Origin: Clostridia bacterium
GTDB taxonomy: Bacteria > Bacillota > Clostridia > Lachnospirales > Lachnospiraceae
Assembly (NCBI GenBank): GCA_003246295.1
Contig: QKAS01000032.1
Location: forward strand, 124,001 to 188,000
Direction of reading: 5' to 3'
DNA length: 64,000 nucleotides
The stretch's first letter is position 1, and each line of letters begins with the position of its first letter. Positions 28,023-37,083 of this stretch are shown in pieces. The notes under the pieces were generated by a model that was not told the origin of the DNA, searched no databases, and worked only from the letters and a program-made list of their open reading frames with translations. The translations under genes and the position numbers were made by a program.

Positions 28023-28832
28023 CTATAGTATTTGATGTGCTTTGGTTACAATGTTGTCTATGAGATCTGATAATTCACCTTCATATATATGATGCCCATT
28101 CACTTTACTCAGATGAACTAGATATTCTATATTTCCTTCTGGGCCTTTAATCGGTGAAAAATCAAGGTTTTTTACATAAAAACTTTGCGCAAGTGCAAAT
28201 TCTATCACATCGCGAATTACTTCAAGATGTATTTTAGGTTCTCTGACGACACCTTTTTTACCAACCTTGTCCCTGCCTGCTTCAAACTGCGGTTTGATCA
28301 GACAAACCATTTCTCCATCTTCTGTTAACAATTCTCTCGCTGGAATCAAAATTTTATTTAATGATATAAAGGAAACATCAACAGATGCAAAATCCAATTT
28401 ATCGTTAATATCTTCTGGCGTGAGATATCTGAAATTAGTTCTTTCCATACATACAACTCTAGCATCGTTGCGTAGTTTCCAATCCAGTTGGCCGTGTCCT
28501 ACATCGACAGAATATACTTTAACAGCTCCATTCTGGAGCATGCAATCAGTAAAACCTCCTGTAGAAGCACCAATATCCATGCATATTTTCCCTTCGAGCT
28601 CGATGCAAAAACTCTTCATTGCCTTCTCAAGCTTTAATCCTCCGCGGCTTACATATCGAAGTGTATTTCCCCTGACTTCAATCAACGACTTTTCTGTTTG
28701 AAACATCGTGCCTGGTTTGTCTTCACGTTGGCCATTCACAAAAACATCACCTGCCATTATTATTGCCTTGGCTTTTTCCCTGGAAGGTGCATGGCCTGCA
28801 TTTACTAAGAGAACGTCTAGTCTTTCTTTCAT
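28023..28832 (-). CDS. tlyA: TlyA-family rRNA 2'-O-methyltransferase
   Basis: 269 residues. An N-terminal S4 RNA-binding domain (RLDVLLVNAGHAPSREKAK) is followed by an FtsJ-like SAM methyltransferase domain with the motif MDIGASTGGFTDCML (about residue 90) and Lys-Asp-Lys-Glu-type catalytic positions (SVDVSFISL, CLIKPQFEAG). TlyA methylates 16S and 23S rRNA; in older annotation it is haemolysin A. The ATG at 28832 overlaps the dxs stop context by a base or two, with GGGGGT upstream. Confidence 0.92.
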   Translation of the reverse strand: MKERLDVLLVNAGHAPSREKAKAIIMAGDVFVNGQREDKPGTMFQTEKSLIEVRGNTLRYVSRGGLKLEKAMKSFCIELEGKICMDIGASTGGFTDCMLQNGAVKVYSVDVGHGQLDWKLRNDARVVCMERTNFRYLTPEDINDKLDFASVDVSFISLNKILIPARELLTEDGEMVCLIKPQFEAGRDKVGKKGVVREPKIHLEVIRDVIEFALAQSFYVKNLDFSPIKGPEGNIEYLVHLSKVNGHHIYEGELSDLIDNIVTKAHQIL

Positions 28833-28833
28833 A

Positions 28834-30693
28834 TTACCCCCGTAATGATGACAAAATACGATTTGTAATCGAATCAGCATCAATACCTATCTCTTTTTTC
28901 AATAAATCGACATTCCCATGCTCTACATACTCATCCGGGATTGTAATATTGATTAAATCAGGTTGATGTTCAAGTGTACTGACAAACGCCCTGACTTTTT
29001 CACCATACCCACCACTTGCCACATTTTCTTCAAGTGTAACAAATAGAGAATGAAATCTTGCATATTCCTGTAAAATCTTTGTGTCAATTGGCTTTACGAA
29101 TCTTGCATTTATTAAGGAACAGCTTTTTCCAGCCGCAATACACTTTTCTCTCACTTGCTCTGCAATTTTAACCATACTTCCGACAGCAAACAAAGCAATT
29201 TCTGACTCTTCATATATCACTTCGCTCTTTCCGAAAGAGATCTCCTCTCTAAAATTCGATAATCCGTCATAGGCTTCACCTCTTGGATATCGTAAAGCAA
29301 TCGGGGCCTGAAACTCCAGCGCATACTTTAGCATATCCGAAAGTTCCCATTTATTTTTCGGTGCCATAATATGCATGTTTGGAATGGAAGATAAAAAGGA
29401 GAGGTCAAAGATTCCCTGATGTGTTTCTCCATCACTTCCAACCAGTCCAGCTCTGTCAATAGCAAAAACTACTGGCAGGTTTTGAATACAGACATCATGT
29501 AAAATCTGATCATATGCTCTTTGTAAAAATGATGAGTAAATGGCAACAATGGGTTTCATACCGCCTGCTGCAAGACCTGCTGCAAACGTGACCGCATGTT
29601 CTTCTGCAATTCCAACATCAAAAAACCTTTCTGGATACAGATTTCGAAACCTTTTTAATCCTGTACCATCTGGCATGGCGGCTGTTATTGCTACAACCTT
29701 ATCATCTCTTGCCGCAAGCTTAACCATTACCGTTGAAAAAACATCTGTATAATTTGCTTTTTTCTTCATCGCAAGTGGAAGTCCTGTTTTGATATCAAAT
29801 GGCTCTGCACCATGAAAACGAGCCGGATGACGGCTTGCTGGTTCAAATCCTTTTCCTTTTTCTGTCAGCACATGAACTAATACGGCATTCTTACAACGTT
29901 TGGCTTCACGAAAAGCACGAGCCATATCATCTATATTATGACCATCCACAGGTCCAAGATATGTAATTCCCATTTCTTCAAAAAACATACCAGGAATGAT
30001 AAGTTGTTTCATGCTGCTTTTTGCTTTTCTAATACTAGAGACGACAGAATCCCCATTTGGCAATCCTTTTAATGTATTATAAATGCCTTCTTTTAATCCA
30101 AGGTACCCATCTGCGGTCCTTAGATTATTCAGATATTTTGAAATTCCACCAACATTTTCTGATATGGACATATTGTTGTCATTCAAAACAATGATATAGT
30201 TGGTCTCAAGACGTCCAGCATTATTTAATGCTTCATAAGCCATGCCACCAGTTAATGATCCGTCTCCAATGACAGAGACAACGGTATGTTTTTCTTTTTT
30301 CAGATCTCTTGCTTTTACAAGACCAAGACCCGCTGAAATTGAAGTTGAACTGTGTCCTGTATCAAAACAATCACATTCACTTTCCTTACGCTTTGGAAAT
30401 CCACTCATTCCGCCAAATTTTCGTAGCGTTTCAAAGCCATCACGTCTGCCAGTTAATAACTTATGTGTATATGATTGATGTCCGACATCCCATACGATTT
30501 TATCCTCTGGCAGATTCAACGAAAGATGTAATGCCATGGTAAGTTCCACAGCACCAAGATTTGAACCAAGATGTCCACCTGTGACACTGATTTTCTGTAT
30601 TAAAAAATTCCTGATTTCATCAGCCAGCAGTGAATACAGCCCTTTATCAACCTTTTTTATATCATTTTCGCATTCGATCTGTTCTAATATCAT
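28834..30693 (-). CDS. dxs: 1-deoxy-D-xylulose-5-phosphate synthase
   Basis: First enzyme of the MEP isoprenoid pathway, thiamine-diphosphate dependent, joining pyruvate and glyceraldehyde 3-phosphate. 619 residues. GDGSLTGGMAYEALNNAG (about residue 140) binds ThDP-Mg; the catalytic Glu is in IAEEHAVTFAAG (about 360); substrate His lies in GHLGSNLGAVEL (about 40). Start at 30693 with GAGG 7 bases upstream, 11 bases after the ispA stop. Together with ispA, ispG and dxr in this window it marks the MEP route. Confidence 0.97.
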   Translation of the reverse strand: MILEQIECENDIKKVDKGLYSLLADEIRNFLIQKISVTGGHLGSNLGAVELTMALHLSLNLPEDKIVWDVGHQSYTHKLLTGRRDGFETLRKFGGMSGFPKRKESECDCFDTGHSSTSISAGLGLVKARDLKKEKHTVVSVIGDGSLTGGMAYEALNNAGRLETNYIIVLNDNNMSISENVGGISKYLNNLRTADGYLGLKEGIYNTLKGLPNGDSVVSSIRKAKSSMKQLIIPGMFFEEMGITYLGPVDGHNIDDMARAFREAKRCKNAVLVHVLTEKGKGFEPASRHPARFHGAEPFDIKTGLPLAMKKKANYTDVFSTVMVKLAARDDKVVAITAAMPDGTGLKRFRNLYPERFFDVGIAEEHAVTFAAGLAAGGMKPIVAIYSSFLQRAYDQILHDVCIQNLPVVFAIDRAGLVGSDGETHQGIFDLSFLSSIPNMHIMAPKNKWELSDMLKYALEFQAPIALRYPRGEAYDGLSNFREEISFGKSEVIYEESEIALFAVGSMVKIAEQVREKCIAAGKSCSLINARFVKPIDTKILQEYARFHSLFVTLEENVASGGYGEKVRAFVSTLEHQPDLINITIPDEYVEHGNVDLLKKEIGIDADSITNRILSSLRG

Positions 30694-30704
30694 AGTATAA
30701 CCTC

Positions 30705-31610
30705 TTATTTTTCTCTTACGATCATGCTGCAAAGTAGTTCTCTTAGAAATGAATTTTCATTTCCCATTCTTTGTTCAATCTCATGCAATCGCTCGATTCC
30801 TTCATCCGAAAGTTTTTTCACTTGTTCTTTGGAATGCTCTAGTCCTGTTAGCGTAACATATGTTACTTTGTTATTTTTTTGATCGCTGCCTGTTTCTTTT
30901 CCAAGCACTTCTAAGCTACTGATAACATCAAGGACATCATCCTGTATCTGAAATGCAATACCAATTTTATTGGCAATTTGTTCCATATTATTTATTTCAT
31001 CTTTGGAAGCACCTGCAAGAATTGCACCAATCATCATCGAAGCTTCTATCAAAGCTGCCGTTTTATTTTTATGTATAAATAAAAGATGTTCCAGATCAGC
31101 TGAATCTCCAATGTTCTCGGCCAGAATATCTGCTGTCTGTCCCCCGATCATTCCATCTATTCCTGCCTTCCCGGCCAATACCTTCAATGCACACAAACAT
31201 GACTGCATTTCATGAAAAGGTATTTCTGCATTCAATACAATTTCAAAAGCATAATTTAAAAGTCCATCTCCTGCCAGGACTGCCATGCCTTCTCCATATA
31301 CAGCGTGTGTTGTCTTTTTTCCTCTTCGATATAAATCATTATCCATACTTGGAAGATCATCATGAACCAGTGAATAGGTATGTATCATTTCTATTGCTGC
31401 CATAAAAGGATAGATAAGATTTGATGTTCCTTGAAATAATTGAAATGTTTCATACATCAGTAATGGTCTGATCCTTTTCCCACCGGCAAGTAAACTGTAG
31501 TTCATCGCCTCTCTCACCATGTTAGAATAATTGTTTTCAGCTGGAAGAAATTTATTTAGATTTTCTTCAATCATTTTTACTTTATGATCAAGTTTCGTTT
31601 TAAAATTCAT
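30705..31610 (-). CDS. ispA: Polyprenyl (farnesyl/geranylgeranyl) diphosphate synthase
   Basis: 301 residues, trans-isoprenyl diphosphate synthase. Both aspartate-rich motifs are present: first DDLPSMDND (about residue 84, DDx4D form) and second QIQDDVLDV (about 222). GGKRIRP near residue 41 binds diphosphate. Supplies precursors for undecaprenyl phosphate and other isoprenoids. Overlaps the end of xseB by 11 bases. Product chain length is not certain. Confidence 0.94.
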   Translation of the reverse strand: MNFKTKLDHKVKMIEENLNKFLPAENNYSNMVREAMNYSLLAGGKRIRPLLMYETFQLFQGTSNLIYPFMAAIEMIHTYSLVHDDLPSMDNDLYRRGKKTTHAVYGEGMAVLAGDGLLNYAFEIVLNAEIPFHEMQSCLCALKVLAGKAGIDGMIGGQTADILAENIGDSADLEHLLFIHKNKTAALIEASMMIGAILAGASKDEINNMEQIANKIGIAFQIQDDVLDVISSLEVLGKETGSDQKNNKVTYVTLTGLEHSKEQVKKLSDEGIERLHEIEQRMGNENSFLRELLCSMIVREK

Positions 31611-31812
31611 TTAAATTACCACTTTCATCAATTACCAGAACTTTTTTTTCAACCATATCAATTTGTTCATTACAAATCTTCAAAAGTTCCATCCCTTTTT
31701 GATAGGAGTCAAATGCTTCTTCTAAAGGTAGTTGTGTGTCTTCCATTTTCTTAATAATAGATTCAAGTTCCGTAAATGCAGTTTCTAGGTTGATTGACTT
31801 CCTTTCAGCCAT
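31600..31812 (-). CDS. xseB: Exodeoxyribonuclease VII small subunit
   Basis: 70 residues, helical hairpin with the family core LETAFTELESIIKKMEDTQ and LPLEEAFDSYQKGMELLK. Needed with XseA for single-strand DNA exonuclease activity. Overlaps both xseA upstream (8 bases) and ispA downstream. Confidence 0.95.
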   Translation of the reverse strand: MAERKSINLETAFTELESIIKKMEDTQLPLEEAFDSYQKGMELLKICNEQIDMVEKKVLVIDESGNLNEF

Positions 31813-33010
31813 CTGTTTCCTCCATTTTCAATACATTGGCATGAAATGTACCATCGTGCAGTTTGATCTTTAATTTCTGTTTCGGATAAATATCATGAAT
31901 TCCACCGATATGCTTTCCATTTTCTTCTGTTATATATCCATATCCGGGTACAAGGCGTGAAGCAGGAGATAGTCCACTGAGTTGCTGTGCTATCAATGAC
32001 ATCCTGTGCCTTGCATCTTTTATGTGTATTTGCATGGAATCTCGAAGTTTATCAGATGTATTCATTAAAAATACTCTTGACTCACGTATTTTGCTTTTAG
32101 GACTGTTATAACTTAATTTTAATGCCAGTGATTCATATCTTTTCTTTTCTATATTAATTCTAAGTGTCATTTCGCGTTGTAACATAGATTTGCTATGCAA
32201 TAATCGGTCAAATATTACCTGATATGACATAACTGCTAACTCTGCCGCCGCGGATGGCGTTGCTGCCCGCAAATCTGCTACAAAGTCTGCAATTGTAGTA
32301 TCTGTCTCATGCCCAACTGCCGAAATGATTGGTGTCTGTGCATCAAAAATGGCCTGTGCAACCACGGGTTCATTAAATGCCCATAGGTCTTCAATACTTC
32401 CGCCACCCCGTCCTACAATTATAACATCTACTTTTGCATGATCCAGTATCTGAATTCCTTTTGCTATACTTTCTGCCGCTTTCTCTCCTTGTACAACTGC
32501 TGGAAATAAAATAATCTGAATCGATGGATTTCTCCTCTTAACAATCTGTATAATATCCTGTACTGCAGCCCCTGTAGGTGCTGTCACAACTCCAATTGTC
32601 TTACAATTTGATGGAATCGGCTTTTTATATGTTTCTGAAAACATACCCATCTCTTCCATCTCAGTTTTCAGTTTTAAATACTTTTCGTAAAGTTCTCCTG
32701 CTCCTTGAAGTGTTATTTCTTTTGCATATAGCTGATATTTCCCATCTCGCTCATACACTTCAATGCTCCCATTTGCAACAACTTTCTGACCTTCTTCAAG
32801 TCTGAATGACAATCCTGCTCTGTTTCCAGCAAACATGATACATGCCATGCTGCCAGTATGGTCCTTTAACGTAAAATAAATATGCCCAGAAGAATGGTAT
32901 TTACAATTACTGACTTCTCCTTTTACGGCGATGGCAGTTAGTAAAAAATCCTGCATGAACATATTTTTAATATAAGCATTTACCTGTGAAACGGAGTATA
33001 TACTCTTCAT
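31805..33010 (-). CDS. xseA: Exodeoxyribonuclease VII large subunit
   Basis: 401 residues. An N-terminal OB-fold (SVSQVNAYIKNMF, then EVSNCKYHSSGHIYFTLKD) is followed by the catalytic domain with VVTAPTGAAVQDI (about residue 140), IIVGRGGGSIEDLWAFN (about 200) and SAVGHETDTTIADFVADLRA (about 235). Degrades single-stranded DNA in repair. Between nusB (9 bases) and xseB (overlap). Confidence 0.96.
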   Translation of the reverse strand: MKSIYSVSQVNAYIKNMFMQDFLLTAIAVKGEVSNCKYHSSGHIYFTLKDHTGSMACIMFAGNRAGLSFRLEEGQKVVANGSIEVYERDGKYQLYAKEITLQGAGELYEKYLKLKTEMEEMGMFSETYKKPIPSNCKTIGVVTAPTGAAVQDIIQIVKRRNPSIQIILFPAVVQGEKAAESIAKGIQILDHAKVDVIIVGRGGGSIEDLWAFNEPVVAQAIFDAQTPIISAVGHETDTTIADFVADLRAATPSAAAELAVMSYQVIFDRLLHSKSMLQREMTLRINIEKKRYESLALKLSYNSPKSKIRESRVFLMNTSDKLRDSMQIHIKDARHRMSLIAQQLSGLSPASRLVPGYGYITEENGKHIGGIHDIYPKQKLKIKLHDGTFHANVLKMEETDG

Positions 33011-33018
33011 AGCAGTCC

Positions 33019-33420
33019 CTATTTGGCAAATTTAGCCAGTATCCCGTTTATGAAGGAAGGCGAACCATCCTGTCCATATTTCTTTGCCAGTTCAACCGCT
33101 TCATTAATTGCAACTGAAGTTGGTACATCTTCATCAAATTTAATTTCATAGACTGCAAGTCTTAGTATCGTTAGGTCTACTTTACCCATACGTTCTGTCT
33201 TCCATCCCTCTGCAATCTCATTGATCATTGTATCAATTTCTATCTTTTTACATACAATGTTTGCATATTTTTGCGCGATATACTCCTGGTCGTTCTCAGA
33301 AATTGCTTTTTCATCATCTTCAAAAAAAAGTTTTTCCTGCTCTTCCATTTCTTCTGGTTTGTTAAATTCAATTCTGAACAGTAATTTGAAGATCTGTTCT
33401 CTGAGCTCTCTTCTTCCCAT
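33019..33420 (-). CDS. nusB: Transcription antitermination factor NusB
   Basis: 133 residues, all-helical NusB fold: GRRELREQIFKLLFRIEF at the N-terminus and the end VAINEAVELAKKYG, PSFINGILAKF. Binds BoxA RNA with S10 in rRNA antitermination. Lies 67 bases after asp23, a gap that holds a strong hairpin. Confidence 0.95.
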   Translation of the reverse strand: MGRRELREQIFKLLFRIEFNKPEEMEEQEKLFFEDDEKAISENDQEYIAQKYANIVCKKIEIDTMINEIAEGWKTERMGKVDLTILRLAVYEIKFDEDVPTSVAINEAVELAKKYGQDGSPSFINGILAKFAK

Positions 33421-33443
33421 CTATTCTTCCTCATATATATCAG

Positions 33444-33473
33444 AGGTGTCTTTCGCGAAAGCGAAAGACACCT
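33444..33473. other. Perfect hairpin between asp23 and nusB
   Basis: A 13-bp stem with no mismatch (AGGTGTCTTTCGC / GCGAAAGACACCT) and a GAAA (plus) or TTTC (minus) four-base loop. It lies after the asp23 stop codon and before nusB. On the minus strand no T-run follows, so it is not a classic terminator; it may be an attenuator, RNA-processing site or mRNA-end stabiliser. Confidence 0.75.
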
Positions 33474-33487
33474 TCTCTTATTTTCTC

Positions 33488-33883
33488 TTACTGATTTGAA
33501 GACATATTAACATTAGCAATTCTTATATTAACATCTGCTACTTCAAGACCTGTCATGTTTTCGATTGCCGACTTTACTTTCTCCTGTACTTTTTTACTAG
33601 TAGTTGGGATATTAAACCCATATTCTAAGGTAATGGAAAGGTCAACCGTTACAACACTGTTAAGTACATCTACTTTTACACCCTTTGTCAGCTTTTTCAT
33701 TCCAACTTTACTCATGATTTCGTTTGAAATATTTCCATACATTGCAGATACCCCATCTACCTCGGTCGCTGCAAGGCTTGCAATCATTGCAACAACATCA
33801 TCTGCAATTTTTACTGAGCCAATATTTTCATCCTCTTTTAATATATATCCACTTCTATCTGTTTTCTCCATTATCGTAACCAT
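33488..33883 (-). CDS. Asp23/Gls24 family envelope stress protein
   Basis: 131 residues of the Asp23/Gls24 (DUF322) family: GSVKIADDVVAMIASLAATEVDGVS (shortened) at residues 20-45, VDLSITLEYG, and VADVNIRIANV at the end. Family members are membrane-peripheral proteins linked to cell-envelope stress. It heads the cluster leading into nusB-xseAB-ispA-dxs. The ATG at 33883 has GGAAAGG just upstream; an ATG four codons later is an equal candidate. Confidence 0.9.
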   Translation of the reverse strand: MVTIMEKTDRSGYILKEDENIGSVKIADDVVAMIASLAATEVDGVSAMYGNISNEIMSKVGMKKLTKGVKVDVLNSVVTVDLSITLEYGFNIPTTSKKVQEKVKSAIENMTGLEVADVNIRIANVNMSSNQ

Positions 33884-33992
33884 GTCCTTTCCAAAAGTCT
33901 TACCTACCGTAATTAAATTATTATCGATTCTTATACTTTCTATTATCTGTCATTTATTATAACAAAACCAATTATTTTTGCATAGCATAAAA

Positions 33993-35282
33993 TCAAAGCC
34001 AGAAACTGATTGTCAAATATTCTTCATTGGTCGTATAAGCTACTGTTTTTGTTTCTGTTGAAAGAAACTCAAATATTCTTTGTTCCTCTATCAGATTTCG
34101 TCTGATTAAATTATAAATTTCCATAGAAGATGCCTTTAATGTCAGATAATCTTTTCCCTCTTGATATGCCTTTTGAAATAAATCAGATACCATTAATTCA
34201 TCATATTGGGTAAGATAAGTGCCCTCTCTCACATAGTAATTAGCGTTAACAGAATCACACACCGGCAGTTCAATTACATGGTCCACAATATGTGTTCTGC
34301 TGATTGCCTCGGTTGTCACACAAAGATAATCGTAATTGATCAATGGAAGTTTTTGCTCTGTAGCATCATAATTCGTCGGCTCAAATCTGTAAAAAGCATC
34401 TCCCCATGTTGCATCAACATAATAAGGAAAGCCATCAACCCAAACCAGATTCCATGCATGTCCTTCCCCTGAATTTACACGTCCTATCACAAGTGTCGCC
34501 TTGATGCCTGCCTGATTTAGAAGATACTGCATTGTTTTAGCATATCCCTGACAAACAGATTTTTGATATAGACAAACAGATACCATGTTTTGATTTTCTA
34601 ATGCTGATAAATCATATTCCGTATGGTTTATTAGGTATTCATAGATATATTTGACTGTTTCATATTCATCTGCATCTGTATCCATTCCAGAAAGGCAAGT
34701 ATTTGTGTATGCATCGATTTGCTCTTGTGCTTCAAGTACTTGTCCTTCATCCATTGTATAACTGCCACTAAAAGAAATACGTTGCACTTTATCATCAAGT
34801 GTGTATTTTGTATATGTGTATCCTGAAACATAAAAGATTTCAGGATGATCGTTCATGACACATTGAAACACCTTATCAATTTCTGACTCCATAACAGAAG
34901 ATATAACCACTGCATCAGCTCTCGCTTCTAATATCGTAAGAATTTCAGCATAAAGAATTTTTTCAGTCTCGGTTAACTGATCGAAAGAATAGTAACCTTC
35001 CTGTTCACTGATAATCTGACTGATCCCTTCCTCATCCAGCCCCAGCACTTCTCTTTGCTCAGGTGCATCTACAGATTGGTCCGCATCATCCTCTTCTACA
35101 TGATATTCCGTAATATCAAATTCCGTTGTATTATTTTGTGTTTCTGGATTCTGCGCTGTTTCCTCTTCTTTGTACCCAGAAGTATTCTGCTCTATCTTTT
35201 CGCTATCAAGAACATTACAACCGCTTAACAGCAGGACACAGAACAGCCCCTGGAAAAGCAGAATTGAAATTATTTTTTTCAT
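33993..35282 (-). CDS. Lipoprotein with transglutaminase-like cysteine protease domain
   Basis: 429 residues. A type II signal peptide with lipobox LLSGC (Cys22) precedes an acidic linker rich in Glu, Gln and Asp. A transglutaminase-like domain (about residues 120-330) carries a full Cys-His-Asp triad: C244 in SVCQGYA, H275 in GHAWN and D290 in VDATWGD. Such domains in Gram-positive lipoproteins act as proteases or peptide crosslinkers at the cell surface; the substrate is unknown. It follows prfC closely (26 bases) and appears to end that unit. GGAG lies 9 bases before the ATG. Confidence 0.8.
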   Translation of the reverse strand: MKKIISILLFQGLFCVLLLSGCNVLDSEKIEQNTSGYKEEETAQNPETQNNTTEFDITEYHVEEDDADQSVDAPEQREVLGLDEEGISQIISEQEGYYSFDQLTETEKILYAEILTILEARADAVVISSVMESEIDKVFQCVMNDHPEIFYVSGYTYTKYTLDDKVQRISFSGSYTMDEGQVLEAQEQIDAYTNTCLSGMDTDADEYETVKYIYEYLINHTEYDLSALENQNMVSVCLYQKSVCQGYAKTMQYLLNQAGIKATLVIGRVNSGEGHAWNLVWVDGFPYYVDATWGDAFYRFEPTNYDATEQKLPLINYDYLCVTTEAISRTHIVDHVIELPVCDSVNANYYVREGTYLTQYDELMVSDLFQKAYQEGKDYLTLKASSMEIYNLIRRNLIEEQRIFEFLSTETKTVAYTTNEEYLTISFWL

Positions 35283-35308
35283 TCAAACTGTCTCCAATAT
35301 CTGTATCA

Positions 35309-36901
35309 CTACCGTCCAAATTCTGAGAATCGTAACTCTTTATTGCGATCCAAAGTCATTCCAATGCTCCATTGATTGATAAATAATAACAATGGATTTC
35401 CTTTTAAATCTTTGATTTTCTTCATATCAGAAGTTCCAATCAGCTTATCCAAATCAACTTCTTCTTTGTTTTCTATCCAGCGAATATATTCATAGGGAAG
35501 TTTTTCCATGCGAATCTCTACATTATACTCATTCTCAAGTCTATATTTAAGAACCTCGAATTGTAAGACCCCAACAACGCCTACTATGATTTCTTCCATA
35601 CCTGTGTTATATTCCTGAAAGATTTGTATTGCACCTTCCTGAGCAATCTGAGAAATTCCTTTAATGAACTGTTTTCTCTTCATCGTATCCATTTGTCTGA
35701 CTCGCGCAAAATGTTCAGGTGCAAATGTAGGAATTCCCGCAAATAGAAAAGAATCATTTGGCATACAAATCGTATCTCCAATAGAAAAAATACCCGGATC
35801 AAATACGCCGATAATATCGCCTGCATAAGCTTCATCCAATATTTTTCTTTCGCTTGCCATAATCTGCTGTGGCTGCGATAAACGCATCACTCGATTCCCC
35901 TGCACATGTTTTACTTCCATTCCAGCCTCAAACTTACCAGATGTAATCCTGATAAATGCGATTCTATCACGATGTGCTTTATTCATATTTGCCTGTATCT
36001 TAAATACAAATGCTGAAAATTCTTTTTCAAGCGGATAAATCATTCCAATATCTGCCTGTCTTGGTAATGGCGTTGTTGTCATCTTTAAAAAATGATGTAA
36101 AAAGATTTCAACACCAAAGTTTGTAAGTGCTGAACCAAAGAAAACCGGTGTTAGTTCTCCTCTTCTGATCTGTTCTATATCATATTCTGCGCTGGCTCCA
36201 TCCAAAAGAGCAATTTCCTGATCAAGCTGATCTAGAAAATCTTCTCCAATTACCTTATTTAATTGTTCTTCTTCTGTAATTGAAATTCTTGTTTCTTCTC
36301 CTTCTTTTGTTCCTTTTTCTGTATCCGAAAAAGTAACAACGCTGCGCGTGTCTCTTTCATAAATTCCTTTAAAGCGTTTTCCCGAACCTATCGGCCAATT
36401 AATTGGGCAAGTTGCGATTCCTAATTCTTTTTCAATTTCATCTAAAAGATCAAAAGTGTCATTTGCATCCCTATCCATTTTATTGATAAACGTAAAAATC
36501 GGAATATGTCTCATAACACATACTTTGAATAATTTACGCGTCTGTGCTTCAACACCTTTTGATCCATCAATTACCATTACAGCAGAGTCAGCTGCCATTA
36601 AAGTTCTATAAGTATCTTCCGAAAAATCCTGATGCCCTGGTGTATCCAGTATGTTGATACAAAACCCATCATATTCAAACTGTAGTACCGATGATGTGAC
36701 CGAAATACCCCTTTCTTTTTCGATTTCCATCCAGTCTGAAACTGCATGTCTTGCTGTTGCTTTTCCTTTTACACTTCCTGCAAGGTTGATCGCTCCTCCA
36801 TATAAAAGGAATTTTTCTGTCAACGTTGTTTTACCCGCATCAGGGTGGGAAATAATGGCAAAGGTACGCCTTTTATTAATCTCCGCCTGGTAATTACTCA
36901 C
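35309..36901 (-). CDS. prfC: Peptide chain release factor 3
   Basis: 530 residues, GTPase that recycles RF1/RF2 from the ribosome. G1 motif SHPDAGKTTL (about residue 19), G3 DTPGHQDFSED (about 87), G4 NKMDRD (about 141), then domains II and III of the RF3 type. The start is GTG, supported by GGAGG 8 bases upstream; no ATG is close. Spacing to deoB of about 170 bases holds two copies of an inverted-repeat element. Confidence 0.96.
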   Translation of the reverse strand: MSNYQAEINKRRTFAIISHPDAGKTTLTEKFLLYGGAINLAGSVKGKATARHAVSDWMEIEKERGISVTSSVLQFEYDGFCINILDTPGHQDFSEDTYRTLMAADSAVMVIDGSKGVEAQTRKLFKVCVMRHIPIFTFINKMDRDANDTFDLLDEIEKELGIATCPINWPIGSGKRFKGIYERDTRSVVTFSDTEKGTKEGEETRISITEEEQLNKVIGEDFLDQLDQEIALLDGASAEYDIEQIRRGELTPVFFGSALTNFGVEIFLHHFLKMTTTPLPRQADIGMIYPLEKEFSAFVFKIQANMNKAHRDRIAFIRITSGKFEAGMEVKHVQGNRVMRLSQPQQIMASERKILDEAYAGDIIGVFDPGIFSIGDTICMPNDSFLFAGIPTFAPEHFARVRQMDTMKRKQFIKGISQIAQEGAIQIFQEYNTGMEEIIVGVVGVLQFEVLKYRLENEYNVEIRMEKLPYEYIRWIENKEEVDLDKLIGTSDMKKIKDLKGNPLLLFINQWSIGMTLDRNKELRFSEFGR

Positions 36902-36964
36902 TCTTGTTTCCTCCGTACTAATTTTATACTTTTTTTATAATATTCTAATACACGTTCAAACATC

Positions 36965-37017
36965 TTATGATCGTTATCAACGCAAACCTTCGGTTTGGCA
37001 GTTGTATTATATCATAA
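36965..37017. repeat. 53-bp inverted-repeat element, copy 1
   Basis: Begins TTATGAT and ends ATCATAA (perfect 7-base terminal inverted repeats); the centre is CAAACC-TTC-GGTTTG, and CAAC/GTTG between them also pair, so the whole unit folds as one long imperfect hairpin. It matches copy 2 at 49 of the 52 bases compared. On the minus strand it contains TATAAT. Confidence 0.85.
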
Positions 37018-37031
37018 ATCTTAAAAATAAT

Positions 37032-37083
37032 TTATGATCGCTATCTACACAAACCTTCGGTTTGGCAGTTGTATTATATCATA
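37032..37083. repeat. 53-bp inverted-repeat element, copy 2 (ends deoB)
   Basis: Same layout as copy 1, 15 bases away in direct orientation, three substitutions; the right terminal repeat has one base changed. The deoB stop codon at 37074-37076 and the last two codons lie inside this copy. Confidence 0.85.
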
